Shown piece after piece: positions 42,022 through 50,985 of a stretch of DNA of 51,052 nucleotides (position 1 is its first letter; every line of letters starts with the position of its first letter). The translations under genes were made by a program, and so were the position numbers. The notes under the pieces are model-generated. The model did no database searches. It worked only from the letters and a program-made list of their open reading frames with translations, and was not told the origin of the DNA. Source of the DNA: Paenibacillus oryzisoli (GTDB lineage Bacteria; Bacillota; Bacilli; Paenibacillales; NBRC-103111); the NCBI RefSeq assembly GCF_001653565.1, contig NZ_LYPB01000038.1:1-51052 (forward strand), given 5' to 3'.

Positions 42022-42528
42022 ATGATTAACGATATATTTACAGCAGCACGCACAGGCGATGTAAACCGAGTCAAGGAGTTGCTGGACACGGATCTTTCGC
42101 TTGCCAATGCTGAGAACAGTGACGGCCTTACCCTTCTGGGATTTGCAGCACATTTCGGCCAGAGCCAAGTGGTCAAGCTGCTTTTGGAGAATGGAGCAGA
42201 TGTAAACGCTTTATCCCATTCTAAAGTTAGCTATATTCCTTCGAATACAGCCCTTCACGCGGCGATTGCTGGCGAGCGGAGCATAGAGGTTATTCAACTG
42301 CTGCTTGCTCACCGGGCGAATCCGACGATCATGGATAGCAATGGGCATACAAGTCTGCATGCGGCCGCCTTCCATGAAGATAGTACGCAGATCATTGAGC
42401 TTTTGATCCACCAAGGAGCGGATGTGCATGCGAAGTTAGAGGATGGCGTCTATGCCATCGATCTGGCCAAAGAGCAGGGGCATACTGCGGTAATTGGCTT
42501 GTTGCGTGAGTATGGAGCTATGGGATAA
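42022..42528 (+). CDS. Ankyrin-repeat protein
   Basis: Protein of 168 residues of about five ankyrin repeats: NDIFTAARTGDVNRVKELLD, GLTLLGFAAHFGQSQVVKLL, NTALHAAIAGERSIEVIQLL, HTSLHAAAFHEDSTQIIELL, DLAKEQGHTAVIGLLREYG. It has no signal or catalytic motif and probably acts as an intracellular binding protein; the partner cannot be inferred. RBS AGAGGAGG 10 nt before ATG. Confidence 0.93.
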   Translation: MINDIFTAARTGDVNRVKELLDTDLSLANAENSDGLTLLGFAAHFGQSQVVKLLLENGADVNALSHSKVSYIPSNTALHAAIAGERSIEVIQLLLAHRANPTIMDSNGHTSLHAAAFHEDSTQIIELLIHQGADVHAKLEDGVYAIDLAKEQGHTAVIGLLREYGAMG

Positions 42529-42550
42529 TAGGTCACGAAGAGCGAATAGA

Positions 42551-42592
42551 GGACATTCAGCTAGTGAGTTAGCGAATTAGAGAATGTCCTTT
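42551..42592. terminator. Possible shared terminator hairpin
   Basis: aggacattc pairs with gaatgtcct over an 18-nt loop and is followed by TTTTT on the plus strand, between the ankyrin gene and the convergent DUF2812 gene. Confidence 0.5.
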
Positions 42593-43095
42593 TTGGCTTG
42601 CAGTCTTTTATTAGCAACGACTAAACGGTATAGACTTATCCCCAGTAAGACTAGAACTGGCGCATAGAGAATCAGTAAGGGATAGAAGCTCGCATTGTTT
42701 ATATTTGTCAAACAAATAGGGACTTGCGCGGCAGTAACCGCCGTAAATACGCCGATGAGTCGTTTATTCCGTTCAATCATGGAGTCGATGTCTGTGAAAA
42801 TCTCAGGTTTCGTATCCTGATACGTCTGTCTCCAGATATACCAGCCTGCACCGCTGTAAATTTGATCCCAACCTGTATCCTCGAATATACCTGCATAATT
42901 AGCATCAACCTTCATTTGGTAATCTACACAATAGCTCATCTTGCGGGGAGCACCTTTCTCAAAGTGAAAACGCAAGCCATTCCAATTGACACGTTGAAGA
43001 TGCCAACCTTGCGCCTCCATATCCTCCAACCATGCAGTAATTATCTCCGATTGTGAACTGTCCCACCACTTGAATACCTTCTTGGTCTCATTCAT
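42577..43095 (-). CDS. DUF2812 membrane protein
   Basis: About 172 residues. Soluble N-terminal part (KVFKWWDSSQSEIITAWLEDMEAQGWHL, read in part: KVFKWWDSSQSEIIT and WLEDMEAQGWHL), then FEKGAPRKMSYCVDYQ, then two transmembrane helices near the C-terminus. This is the DUF2812 pattern, which is commonly paired with PadR regulators. The start at 43095 (MNETKKVF) has GAGGG 8 nt upstream and overlaps the padR stop by 8 nt. Function unknown; the pairing with PadR suggests a membrane stress or anti-regulator role. Confidence 0.88.
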   Translation of the reverse strand: MNETKKVFKWWDSSQSEIITAWLEDMEAQGWHLQRVNWNGLRFHFEKGAPRKMSYCVDYQMKVDANYAGIFEDTGWDQIYSGAGWYIWRQTYQDTKPEIFTDIDSMIERNKRLIGVFTAVTAAQVPICLTNINNASFYPLLILYAPVLVLLGISLYRLVVANKRLQAKKDIL

Positions 43096-43420
43096 ATAGG
43101 GATCCCTCGACTTTCTTCGCATTTTCGTAAAGTTCTGTAATTCTGGCGATCTCCAGCTTAAGCAGTTCTTTACCAGAAGGGGTAATACGATACAGTTTAC
43201 GGCGATCTTCTTCCGCTACAGCCTGAATCAATCGATCCTTCTCCATCCGAGACAAGCTGCCATAAATCGTCCCAGGACCGAGATGAATGCGTCCTTTCGT
43301 GAGATCCGAAGCCCACTGAATAATGCCATAACCATGCCGAGTTTCAGTCAGAGAAAGCAGAATATAATAAGCCGTTTCAGACATCGGCAAATACTGACGG
43401 TAGAGCTTTTCGCTATCCAT
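43088..43420 (-). CDS. PadR-family regulator
   Basis: Small PadR regulator of 110 residues: LPMSETAYYILLSLTE, RHGYGIIQWASDLTKGRI, LGPGTIYGSLSRMEKDRLI and EDRRKLYRITPSGKELL. AAGGGG RBS before ATG. It is translationally coupled with DUF2812. The upstream region (43452-43516) has several TATCAC/GTGATA elements, consistent with autorepression. Confidence 0.93.
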   Translation of the reverse strand: MDSEKLYRQYLPMSETAYYILLSLTETRHGYGIIQWASDLTKGRIHLGPGTIYGSLSRMEKDRLIQAVAEEDRRKLYRITPSGKELLKLEIARITELYENAKKVEGSLYE

Positions 43421-43451
43421 AAATTCCCCTTCTTCTTACATCAAGGTATGT

Positions 43452-43516
43452 TGTATCACAACTCGTTGTATCACGTCGTGATATATCATAAGGTGAGTAT
43501 ATCACCGCGCGATATA
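43452..43516 (-). promoter_or_regulatory. PadR operator cluster
   Basis: TATCACGTCGTGATA (43469-43483) is a perfect dyad; TATATCACCGCGCGATATA (43498-43516) is a related imperfect one; TTGTATCAC occurs at 43451-43459 and again at 43467-43475. They lie between the divergent padR and EthD-like genes and may affect both. Confidence 0.65.
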
Positions 43517-43606
43517 GAGTGCAATAGGCAATTGCATTTCCAATTTGACACTGCCACTAATGTCATCGTTTATGATGAGCGTATATCCCAATAAGGAGAT
43601 GATTGC

Positions 43607-43933
43607 ATGTTCGTATTAACATTTCACTACAAACAAGGTATCCCCTTAGATGAAGCATATTATCTGAATACCCATGTTGCTTTACTAGCGCAGAAAATGG
43701 TGTTTGACATGGGGGCAGCGAAGTATGAGGTCAAGAAGGTCCTGTCCTCAGCTGATGGAACGATTCCTAAGTATTCGTTTATCTTCAGTTTGTATTTTGA
43801 AACCAAAGAAGCTTTGGAGTCGTTCATCAGCGATCCTAGAGTTCAGGAACTGAAGGATGATGTTGCGAACTATTATAGGGGTGAGCAGGATATCTATATC
43901 GAGGAAGTTGTGGCTTCGTTCCAAGGGGAATAA
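43607..43933 (+). CDS. EthD-like dimeric alpha-beta barrel protein
   Basis: Protein of 108 residues: FVLTFHYKQGIPLDEAYYLNTH and the central strand/helix order match the EthD family (ferredoxin-like fold). EthD proteins are small accessory proteins of unknown chemistry. RBS AAGGAGATG, ATG at 43607. Divergent from padR. Followed by the RibD/DHFR-like gene. Confidence 0.8.
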   Translation: MFVLTFHYKQGIPLDEAYYLNTHVALLAQKMVFDMGAAKYEVKKVLSSADGTIPKYSFIFSLYFETKEALESFISDPRVQELKDDVANYYRGEQDIYIEEVVASFQGE

Positions 43934-43996
43934 AGAAGCCCTTTATGGTATTATTTGGGTATATGCGTTGGAGAAGCCATAGAAGGAGCAAACACG

Positions 43997-44545
43997 ATGA
44001 GGAAAATCGTAGCAGGACTGTTCATGTCACTTGATGGCGTGATCGACTCGCCAGAGAACTCGCCTAAGAAATGGGGCAATGCGGAGATTATGGCACGCAT
44101 CGCTGAAGGTGTGGCGAAAGCAGATGCGGTACTCTTGGGGCCGCAGACGTATCAGTTTTTGGCGGGTTTTTGGCAGCACCAGACCAATGATGTACCGATG
44201 GCGAAATTCTTAAATAACTCGCCGAAGTATGTGGTCTCGCAATCGCTCGACACATTGGACTGGCAGCCTGCAACTCTGCTTAGAGGTGACTTTGTCGACG
44301 AAATCATGAAACTCAAACAGCAGCCAGGACTGAATATTCAAGTCCCAGGCAGCCCGACACTCGTGAGATCGCTGCTGCGTGAAGGTTTGCTGGATGAACT
44401 TAACCTTAACATTTGCCCGGTTGTAGCAGGATCTGGTATGCGGCTTTTCGAGGGGATGGAGGAGCCGCTGAACCTTAAGTTAGTCGGCTCCAAAGGCTAC
44501 AGTAACGGCGTTCTGGCTGTAACCTACCAGATAGCTAAGAGCTAG
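43997..44545 (+). CDS. Dihydrofolate reductase-like (RibD C-terminal) protein
   Basis: Protein of 182 residues: MRKIVAGLFMSLDGVIDSPEN, VLLGPQTYQFLAGFW, KYVVSQSLDTLDW, IQVPGSPTLVRSLLREGLLDELNL and PVVAGSGMRLFE. These are the segments of the RibD C-terminal/YwjB-YyaP group, NADPH-binding proteins of DHFR fold without established substrate. ATG 43997 was chosen over an upstream in-frame start because of the GAAGGAGC RBS. Confidence 0.9.
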   Translation: MRKIVAGLFMSLDGVIDSPENSPKKWGNAEIMARIAEGVAKADAVLLGPQTYQFLAGFWQHQTNDVPMAKFLNNSPKYVVSQSLDTLDWQPATLLRGDFVDEIMKLKQQPGLNIQVPGSPTLVRSLLREGLLDELNLNICPVVAGSGMRLFEGMEEPLNLKLVGSKGYSNGVLAVTYQIAKS

Positions 44546-44560
44546 CGAATCAACCAATTT

Positions 44561-44612
44561 AGGCTGCCGTGCGAGGAAATTATATTTTCTCAGACATCAG
44601 GGCAGCCTGTTT
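44561..44612 (+). terminator. Terminator after the DHFR-like gene
   Basis: aggctgcc pairs with ggcagcct over an inner stem (gaggaaat/attttctc); followed by gtttt. Confidence 0.7.
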
Positions 44613-44623
44613 TGTATGTCTAA

Positions 44624-44644
44624 ATCATAGGAAATACCTATGAT
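44624..44644 (+). promoter_or_regulatory. LysR-type operator upstream of glyA
   Basis: ATCATAGG-N5-CCTATGAT, a perfect 8-bp-arm dyad 104 bp upstream of the glyA start. It is 16/21 identical to the site at 46893-46913 in the lysR/MOSC intergenic region, read on the opposite strand. Confidence 0.68.
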
Positions 44645-44747
44645 TATTAGATGAATTATTGTATTGATGAATCGATAATCCGGATTTATACTGAACCCGA
44701 AAAGAAGTAGCATGCGAAAAGCATGTTACGCAAGGGAGGTTCATGGT

Positions 44748-45992
44748 ATGGAACATTTACTGATTCAGGATCCCGTGATTGCATCTGCGATTAAACAAGA
44801 GGCAAATCGGCAACATGATAAAATTGAGCTGATTGCGTCCGAGAATTTCGTCAGTGGTGCGGTGTTGGAAGCCATGGGGACGGTCTTTACGAACAAATAC
44901 GCCGAAGGCTACCCTGGTAAGCGATATTACGGCGGATGTGAACATGCGGATACCGTGGAGGAAATGGCGATACAAAGAGTGAAGGATTTGTTCGGTGCGG
45001 AGCACGCCAATGTTCAGCCTCACTCTGGAGCACAGGCGAATATGGCTGTTTATTTTGCCGCAGCTAAGGTCGGGGATACAATACTTGGGATGAATCTCGC
45101 ACATGGCGGCCACTTAACGCATGGCAGCCCGGTGAATGCGTCGGGGCAATGGTACAATTTCGTACCCTACGGCGTGAATGAGCAGACTTTGCGCATCGAC
45201 TATGATGAAGTGCGCAAAGCCGCGCATAGATCCAAACCACGGATCCTCGTGGTAGGGGCCAGCGCGTATCCGCGCACGATAGACTTCGAACCCTTCGCGC
45301 AGATCGCCGAAGAAGTAGGGGCATTATTCCTCGTGGATATGGCCCATATCGCAGGCATTGTTGCTGCAGGTTTGCATCCGAATCCTGTGCCGCATGCGCA
45401 CTTCGTCACGACGACCACGCACAAAACATTGCGGGGGCCAAGAGGCGGGGTTATTCTATGCCGGAAGCCTTGGGCTCAAGCGATAGATAAAGCAGTATTT
45501 CCAGCTACACAAGGAGGCCCCTTCATGCATACCATTGCGGCGAAAGCTGTCGCTTTCGGAGAAGCGAGTCGTCCGGCGTTCAGTCAGTACATGGCGGATG
45601 TCCTCCTCAATGCCCGTACATTGGCGGAAGCGCTAATGGGTGAAGGGCTCGATGTGGTGACCGGAGGCACGGACAATCATCTGATGCTGCTTGATCTGCG
45701 CAGCATTGGGATGACAGGGAAAGACGCGCAGCACCTGCTGGACGAGGTTGGCATTACCGTGAACAAGAATGCGATCCCTTTTGACAAAGCAAGTCCATTA
45801 ATTACAAGTGGGATTCGTCTGGGAACTCCTGCGGTCACGACGAGAGGTATGGGAGCGGCGGACATGCAGGAAATAGCTCAGCTCATTGCCCACACATTAC
45901 GCAACCCCAACCAGGCCGCTGTTCAGGAGCAAGTGCGCAAGAAGGTGAAGGAGATCACCTCGCGATTCACATTACACGCAAGCCGCAATTAG
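44748..45992 (+). CDS. glyA: Serine hydroxymethyltransferase
   Basis: PLP enzyme of 414 residues interconverting serine and glycine with tetrahydrofolate. [49 protein letters not shown], the PLP lysine in [15 protein letters not shown] and [14 protein letters not shown] [14 protein letters not shown] are all present. ATG 44748 was chosen because GGGAGG lies 8 nt upstream; an in-frame ATG at 44712 has no RBS. It overlaps the convergent lysR gene by 21 bp at the 3' end, with no terminator between. Confidence 0.97.
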   Translation: MEHLLIQDPVIASAIKQEANRQHDKIELIASENFVSGAVLEAMGTVFTNKYAEGYPGKRYYGGCEHADTVEEMAIQRVKDLFGAEHANVQPHSGAQANMAVYFAAAKVGDTILGMNLAHGGHLTHGSPVNASGQWYNFVPYGVNEQTLRIDYDEVRKAAHRSKPRILVVGASAYPRTIDFEPFAQIAEEVGALFLVDMAHIAGIVAAGLHPNPVPHAHFVTTTTHKTLRGPRGGVILCRKPWAQAIDKAVFPATQGGPFMHTIAAKAVAFGEASRPAFSQYMADVLLNARTLAEALMGEGLDVVTGGTDNHLMLLDLRSIGMTGKDAQHLLDEVGITVNKNAIPFDKASPLITSGIRLGTPAVTTRGMGAADMQEIAQLIAHTLRNPNQAAVQEQVRKKVKEITSRFTLHASRN

Positions 45993-46853
45993 CTGCTCCA
46001 TAAAGACACGGCTGGCTGCGCATTGGAATTTGTTTCTGCGATAGACGATACCAATTTGTATGGCGAGCTCGGGATGTAGAATCGGTATCGCGCGAATATG
46101 CGGGTGGTCGATAGCAGCGAGATAAGCCTTCGGTAGAACAGTCACGCCGACGCGTTTACAGACCATTTGAATGATCGATTCCAACGTCGTCATTTCAATA
46201 ACAGGCTGTACGGTGAAATCGAGTGCACGGCATTGTTCATTGAGGAACTGGCGGAGATAATACGAGCTGGGCAATAAGACACTAGGCGTTTCCTTCAAAA
46301 TATCAAGCGACACGTGGGGCTCCTCCGCGAGCGGATGATCCTTTGGAACAGCAAGTACTAGCGCATCCGTATACAAAGGAGTGGTTTCCAAATCGTCATG
46401 CTGCATGGGCAAATACACGATGCCGAGATCTAACTCATTTTGCAGGAGCCCCTCATAAATATCTCCCGTTCGAAGCCCAAGCACAGACAATTCAACCTGA
46501 GGATAGCGTTCATGGAATGAAATAACCGTAGGTGGCAGCAGATAATTAACAACGGTGAGCAGTGCACCTATTCTTAACGTTCCACGCTTGAGTCCCTGCA
46601 GCTCATTGATGGCGGCACGTGCCTGAGATAGCTCATGGAAAACCTGAAAGCCATGCCCCTGCAAGATGCGACCAGCTTCGGTGATGATCGTTTTCTTGCC
46701 AATACGATCGAATAAAGGCGTGCCGATTTCATGCTCGAGCAACCGAATTTGTTGGCTCAACGAGGGTTGAGCAATCCCCATTTTCTCAGCAGCGCGGGTA
46801 AAATGAAGTTCTCGGCATACTGCCATAAAGTACTCTAATTGTTTAAGCTCCAT
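45972..46853 (-). CDS. LysR-family regulator
   Basis: Regulator of 293 residues. The N-terminal HTH is [21 protein letters not shown] then [18 protein letters not shown]; the effector domain of two Rossmann-like lobes follows (about 90-290). It belongs to the CynR/YwqM-like part of the family. It is convergent with glyA (21-bp overlap) and divergent from the MOSC gene. Similar 21-bp sites before lysR and before glyA suggest that it regulates both. Confidence 0.93.
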   Translation of the reverse strand: MELKQLEYFMAVCRELHFTRAAEKMGIAQPSLSQQIRLLEHEIGTPLFDRIGKKTIITEAGRILQGHGFQVFHELSQARAAINELQGLKRGTLRIGALLTVVNYLLPPTVISFHERYPQVELSVLGLRTGDIYEGLLQNELDLGIVYLPMQHDDLETTPLYTDALVLAVPKDHPLAEEPHVSLDILKETPSVLLPSSYYLRQFLNEQCRALDFTVQPVIEMTTLESIIQMVCKRVGVTVLPKAYLAAIDHPHIRAIPILHPELAIQIGIVYRRNKFQCAASRVFMEQLIAACV

Positions 46854-46892
46854 TGTGGGGGACCTCCGTTGTCCTCGTATCCATATTCATGA

Positions 46893-46913
46893 ACGATAGG
46901 TATTAACTATCAT
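46893..46913. promoter_or_regulatory. LysR-type site between lysR and the MOSC gene
   Basis: ACGATAGGTATTAACTATC and the next AT form a GATAG/CTATC dyad about 50 bp from both divergent start codons. Its reverse complement agrees with the glyA upstream site at 16 of 21 positions. Confidence 0.6.
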
Positions 46914-46961
46914 TATAGCGGAATCATAAGCGATAATAACTATTCACGGAGGTGAGTTCCT

Positions 46962-47693
46962 ATAAAATCTGTCGAAATCCTAGCGATTAATATCGGTAAG
47001 CCACAATTCGTTCCGTACAAAAACAAAGAAATTGCAACAGGGATTCATAAGCAACCGATAGATGGTGCTTTATTTCTGTCATGGGAGAACTTCAAAGGGG
47101 ACAGACAGGCCGATCTCGTTCATCACGGTGGCCGGGAAAAGGCCGTGTGTGTATACCCTTTTGAACATTATGCGTATTGGGAGCAAGAGTTAGGCCAGAC
47201 GTTAGCTTATGGCGCATTTGGGGAGAATCTGACGATTCGTGGATGCGTGGAGGCGGAGGTGTGTATCGGAGATATATTTGAGCTGGGGGAATCAATCGTT
47301 GAAGTGAGCCAACCAAGACAGCCATGTTTCAAATTATCCGTCAAATACGATAGGCCCGACATGCCGCTTAAAGTGCAAGAAACCGGGTATACCGGCTTCT
47401 ATTTTCGAGTTCTGCGTGAAGGATTCGTAGCCAAATCGGATGGGTTGAAGCGGATTTTCGCGCATCCCAAAGCTATCACCGTGGCCTACGCCAACCGAAT
47501 TATGCATGAGGAGAAAGAGCATTTTGCAGGCATCCGTCAGCTGCTTGAGGTCGATAAGCTGTCGGTGAGTTGGCGAGCAACGTTGCTGAAGCGTCTTGAA
47601 GGGCAGGTGACAGACACACGAGAAAGACTAACAGGCGGTACAAGTGCCACGACCGATGCTTCTTCAGACGGTTCTGCGAATGGCGTTTCCTGA
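46962..47693 (+). CDS. MOSC-domain protein with an apparent ATA start
   Basis: Protein of about 243 residues of the YiiM/YuaD group. Conserved family segments begin right at the N-terminus (KSVEILAINIGKPQ, FKGDRQADLVHHGG, KAVCVYPFEHYAYW, GAFGENLTI), then SQPRQPCFKLSVKY with the conserved Cys. The frame has no ATG, GTG or TTG until GTG at 47145, far inside the domain. A perfect GGAGGTGA RBS lies before ATA at 46962 and an in-frame stop is at 46953. MOSC proteins bind sulfur or molybdenum cofactor-related ligands. The 3' end overlaps the convergent MFS gene by 30 bp. Confidence 0.85.
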   Translation: MKSVEILAINIGKPQFVPYKNKEIATGIHKQPIDGALFLSWENFKGDRQADLVHHGGREKAVCVYPFEHYAYWEQELGQTLAYGAFGENLTIRGCVEAEVCIGDIFELGESIVEVSQPRQPCFKLSVKYDRPDMPLKVQETGYTGFYFRVLREGFVAKSDGLKRIFAHPKAITVAYANRIMHEEKEHFAGIRQLLEVDKLSVSWRATLLKRLEGQVTDTRERLTGGTSATTDASSDGSANGVS

Positions 47694-48884
47694 GCCTGCC
47701 GTTCTTTGCTCTTTGAGCATAAACCGAATATTCATAAGCCCAAACACCAAGAAACACACCCAGGGAAGGCTTTGCCAGCCAAGGTAAGTGCCCAAATCAT
47801 ATAAATAGCCGCCGCCTACGTTTCCGATAATGGCTCCGATGGAAAGTGCAAAGCTGTTAAACCCGAAATAGCTGGCAATCTGCTCATCCCCGGCATAATC
47901 GGAAACCATGGTATTCATCATCGGCTGTAGAAAAACCTGCCCAATCATAAAGAGGATTACCCCTGCATAAATCCCCCACATGGATCCAATCATCCCTAAT
48001 GTAAATAACCCCCCAGCGAGCAGTAAGGTACCTAGTGACATCACGCCGAAAGGCTGTAACTTACGGTTCCCTAATTTGGATAAAGGAACCTGCAGCAGGA
48101 CCATAACGATGGCCCCAGAGCTGTATATGAGTCCGATATTCGCATCGGAAGCAAGCTGATGGACGCGAAATGGAACAGCAATATATAACTGCGTGACCAG
48201 CGACCACGAGATCATCGTGAAGAGCATGAAGCGCCGGAAAGGGCGATTGCTCCACACCGTTTGCATCTGGGACCAGATGCCTGTATACGCCTTGCGAGAT
48301 TGTTCACTCTGGATGGCCGGCAAGAAGAAGAGACTAAAGAAAAAGGAAAATGCGAAAATAAGGGCAGCGGCCAAACTAACGTATCTGAAATGAAAGCCCA
48401 TCAATAAGGCGCCAAGGACGGGACCCACGACAAACCCCATATTGCTTAACATTTCTCGAATGGCATAAATCGTGATCCGGTTGCTTGAAGTCGATAGAGC
48501 TGCATAATACGCATAACTGGCTGGGTTGAACAGTGAACCCCCTAAACCAGAGAAGAAACAAGCGATGATAAAGCCCGGGATGCTGTCGACAAAGCCGAAC
48601 ATGCCAAACCCGAAGGTGCGGATGAGCAAACCAATGAGAATCGTGCGCTTATAACCAAGCTTGTCAGCCAACGTACCGCAGAGGACCGAAAGGCCTTGCT
48701 GACTGAAGCTGCGAATCGCGGAAATGATACCAACCATGGTGACGGTCAGCAGGATGTCGTTTAATAAATAGGAAGCAAGCAGGGGGATCATCATATAGAA
48801 GCCGACGGCCATACTAAAGGTGTTCATGAACATGACCCAGAAAGGGAGCCGAATGGAAGTAAGTTTACGTAGAGCTGCAATCAT
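47664..48884 (-). CDS. MFS exporter
   Basis: Protein of 406 residues with 12 predicted helices. The helix 2-3 loop GTLADKLGYKRT is the MFS signature. REMLSNMGFVVGPVLGALL corresponds to the motif C region of drug:H+ antiporters. It resembles MdtH-like multidrug exporters; substrate unknown. It overlaps the MOSC gene end by 30 bp. The start at 48884 is ATG with GGGCATCCG-type weak RBS. Confidence 0.88.
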   Translation of the reverse strand: MIAALRKLTSIRLPFWVMFMNTFSMAVGFYMMIPLLASYLLNDILLTVTMVGIISAIRSFSQQGLSVLCGTLADKLGYKRTILIGLLIRTFGFGMFGFVDSIPGFIIACFFSGLGGSLFNPASYAYYAALSTSSNRITIYAIREMLSNMGFVVGPVLGALLMGFHFRYVSLAAALIFAFSFFFSLFFLPAIQSEQSRKAYTGIWSQMQTVWSNRPFRRFMLFTMISWSLVTQLYIAVPFRVHQLASDANIGLIYSSGAIVMVLLQVPLSKLGNRKLQPFGVMSLGTLLLAGGLFTLGMIGSMWGIYAGVILFMIGQVFLQPMMNTMVSDYAGDEQIASYFGFNSFALSIGAIIGNVGGGYLYDLGTYLGWQSLPWVCFLVFGLMNIRFMLKEQRTAGSGNAIRRTV

Positions 48885-49105
48885 CGGATGCCCTCATTTC
48901 ATGCTGTAAGTTGTTGATTTCAACACCATACAGGATATGGTTTGCGTTGTATAGGACTTTGTTTGGATGGACTTGGGTAAAAGTTAGCTGAGGGCGATTG
49001 AAGTTGTGGCGAGGATAAAATTGTTACAGTAATTTCCATTGAATGGTAAAATAGGGAAGTGGCATGTTCTGCTAAAGCCGCCTATTATCATTGAACGGAG
49101 GTAGA

Positions 49106-49825
49106 ATGCACATGCTAAATCTGGTTCGACGAATGCCCAAATACGCTTCGGTGACAGGGATATGCTTAGTTGTACTGATCCTAGCCTATTCCACAATTTA
49201 TGTAATAGAAAAACCGGGAGGTATCGCCGATTGGCGGATCTCCAAAGCGCTGGGAGTGACAGAGACCTTGCGCGTTCCGCTGGGAGACACACCTGAGGAG
49301 GCTATACGACAATTTCGGGGTTCAACTAATCTGGCATTTAGGACTATTCTTCAAGAGCCTGTTCATGGAGGTATTTTACATTTTAGTAAACGGATGCAAA
49401 ATCATAGTGGGACAGATATACAAGTAGAAATAGCACGGAAAGCTTGGTTGGGATGGAAGTGGGTTTCAGGTGGGGGATATACTATTGGTGGGGATAAAAT
49501 GGATGCTTCATCCGATTCTGCCTTGTCTTATATGATGCTGCCCATGCGCTTGGAAAAGCCTAAAGGTGACTCCCTCGTATTCGGAGAAATAGGAGATATG
49601 TCGATCACGCATATCGTTGTTAAGGGAGATGAAGCAGCCGCGAGGGAATATGCGGCGGAAATAGTAAAAACAGACGATGGTTATGTCGTTTGGTATATGG
49701 TTTTGCCTGCTTCCGTCCGAGTGCCATTCGACTTGCAAGCATACACCGATGAGAATGAATTACGTGCCATGCTGACGATAACAACGGAGCGGGAAAATGG
49801 TTTGATCAAGCGACAAAGAAAATGA
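49106..49825 (+). CDS. Membrane-anchored protein of unknown function
   Basis: About 239 residues. One N-terminal transmembrane segment (about 16-36; GICLVVLILAYSTIYVI) anchors an extracellular domain that I do not recognise (ADWRISKALGVTETLRVPLG and LSYMMLPMRLEKPKGD are landmarks). The GGAGG at 49097 lies 4 nt before ATG 49106 and 10 nt before ATG 49112, so either may be used. It is a single gene between an MFS gene and the DUF1232 gene. Confidence 0.75.
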   Translation: MHMLNLVRRMPKYASVTGICLVVLILAYSTIYVIEKPGGIADWRISKALGVTETLRVPLGDTPEEAIRQFRGSTNLAFRTILQEPVHGGILHFSKRMQNHSGTDIQVEIARKAWLGWKWVSGGGYTIGGDKMDASSDSALSYMMLPMRLEKPKGDSLVFGEIGDMSITHIVVKGDEAAAREYAAEIVKTDDGYVVWYMVLPASVRVPFDLQAYTDENELRAMLTITTERENGLIKRQRK

Positions 49826-49955
49826 TAAGGCAACTGGCAAGTCACGATCGAATCCGCAATGACACCTGTGTAGAGGAAACGAGACTTATTATGTTAGATA
49901 GGTGTAGAATGGTGGTATATATAGGGTAATTGCCGACGAATGGAGTGATCGCTAC

Positions 49956-50372
49956 ATGAATGCGTCCAAATATGAAAAGTACTTCTCAATTGATGGCTTC
50001 TGGTCCAAGTTGAAAAAGGGGGCTAAGAAAGCCGGCAGTAAAGTCATTTATAGTGGATTGCTGCTTTTTTACGCATTGGATAGCCGCAAAACACCGCTCC
50101 GCGCAAAGGTTCAGATCTACGGTGCACTCGGGTATCTCATCTTACCGTTAGATCTCATGCCAGATATCCTGCCGCTTGTGGGATATGTGGATGATCTAAG
50201 TGCGCTGGGCTTTGCCTTAGCGGCGGTATCGAAGAGCATTGACGACGAGGTCAGACGGAAAGCGAAGAACAAGCTGAGAGATTTCCTTGGAGACGATGTG
50301 TTGAGCAGCAAGGATATTATCGATATTGATGGTCACGTGGTGGAAGAGCAAGGGAAGGCGAAGGACGAGTAG
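49956..50372 (+). CDS. DUF1232 (YkvA-type) membrane protein
   Basis: Protein of 138 residues with the DUF1232 core (about 45-85): TPLRAKVQIYGALGYLILPL and DLMPDILPLVGYVDDLSAL. Two helices anchor it in the membrane; the C-terminus is charged. The family is widespread and without known function. ATG with a GAGTGA-type weak RBS. Confidence 0.9.
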   Translation: MNASKYEKYFSIDGFWSKLKKGAKKAGSKVIYSGLLLFYALDSRKTPLRAKVQIYGALGYLILPLDLMPDILPLVGYVDDLSALGFALAAVSKSIDDEVRRKAKNKLRDFLGDDVLSSKDIIDIDGHVVEEQGKAKDE

Positions 50373-50504
50373 AAGTAGAAGGTAGGGGGCGGATTCGGTA
50401 CCTTAGGTGGCTCCGAGAGCCTGAAAGCGCGGGAACGAGGGAGCTTGGCAGTGCGGAAGTCTGGGAGCCTGGCAGCCCGGAAGCCTGGAGGCCTGGAGGC
50501 CATA

Positions 50505-50568
50505 GAACCCCGGAACCCCGGAACCCCGGAACCCCGGAACCCCGGAACCCCGGAACCCCGGAACCCCC
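50505..50568. repeat. 8-bp tandem repeat (gaaccccg)7
   Basis: Seven perfect copies at 50505-50560 and an eighth variant (gaaccccc). It is preceded by decayed gcctgg/gcccgg units from about 50440. The unit sequence is unrelated to the other arrays in the window. Confidence 0.93.
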
Positions 50569-50649
50569 TAACACCTCGGGCACCTTCCGCACCTCCCCCG
50601 GCGACCCGAAAATTGCAGTGATACGCCACTGGTAGGTTGATTGCCTCAA

Positions 50650-50835
50650 TTAACTGGAAAATCTACAGCTATTTTCGCGAATTAGAGGTAAAAAACATGT
50701 TTAGATGGAAAATATGTAGTTATTTCCACCTGTATCCACCAGTTTCGCTAAAACGAGCAAATTTAACTACATATTTTCCATCTGTTTCACCAAAGTGGGG
50801 GTTTCCTCCGGATTTAACTGTATTTTTTCCATCTA
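50650..50835. repeat. 186-bp four-unit dyad element, copy D
   Basis: Units at 50650, 50701, 50763 and 50814; steps 51, 62, 51. Units 1-2 face right (TTAACTGGAAAATCTAC..., TTAGATGGAAAATATG...), units 3-4 face left (TTAACTACATATTTTCCA..., TTAACTGTATTTTTTCCA...). A 9-bp inverted pair, TGCCTCAAT (50642) and ATTGAGGCA (50858), brackets it. An extra unit-like stretch begins with TTAGAGGT at 50682. Confidence 0.85.
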
Positions 50836-50985
50836 AACTTATTCGCCTGTTCGGTTGATTGAGGCATTCAAGCCAACTTTCCAGTAACTAGCCTACACCT
50901 GCCCACTTCCCAGATTAACAAATTAATTGAGTTACATAGGCGATCAACTGCCCCAGCTACATAAGCCATCAGCCCAACCAACACA

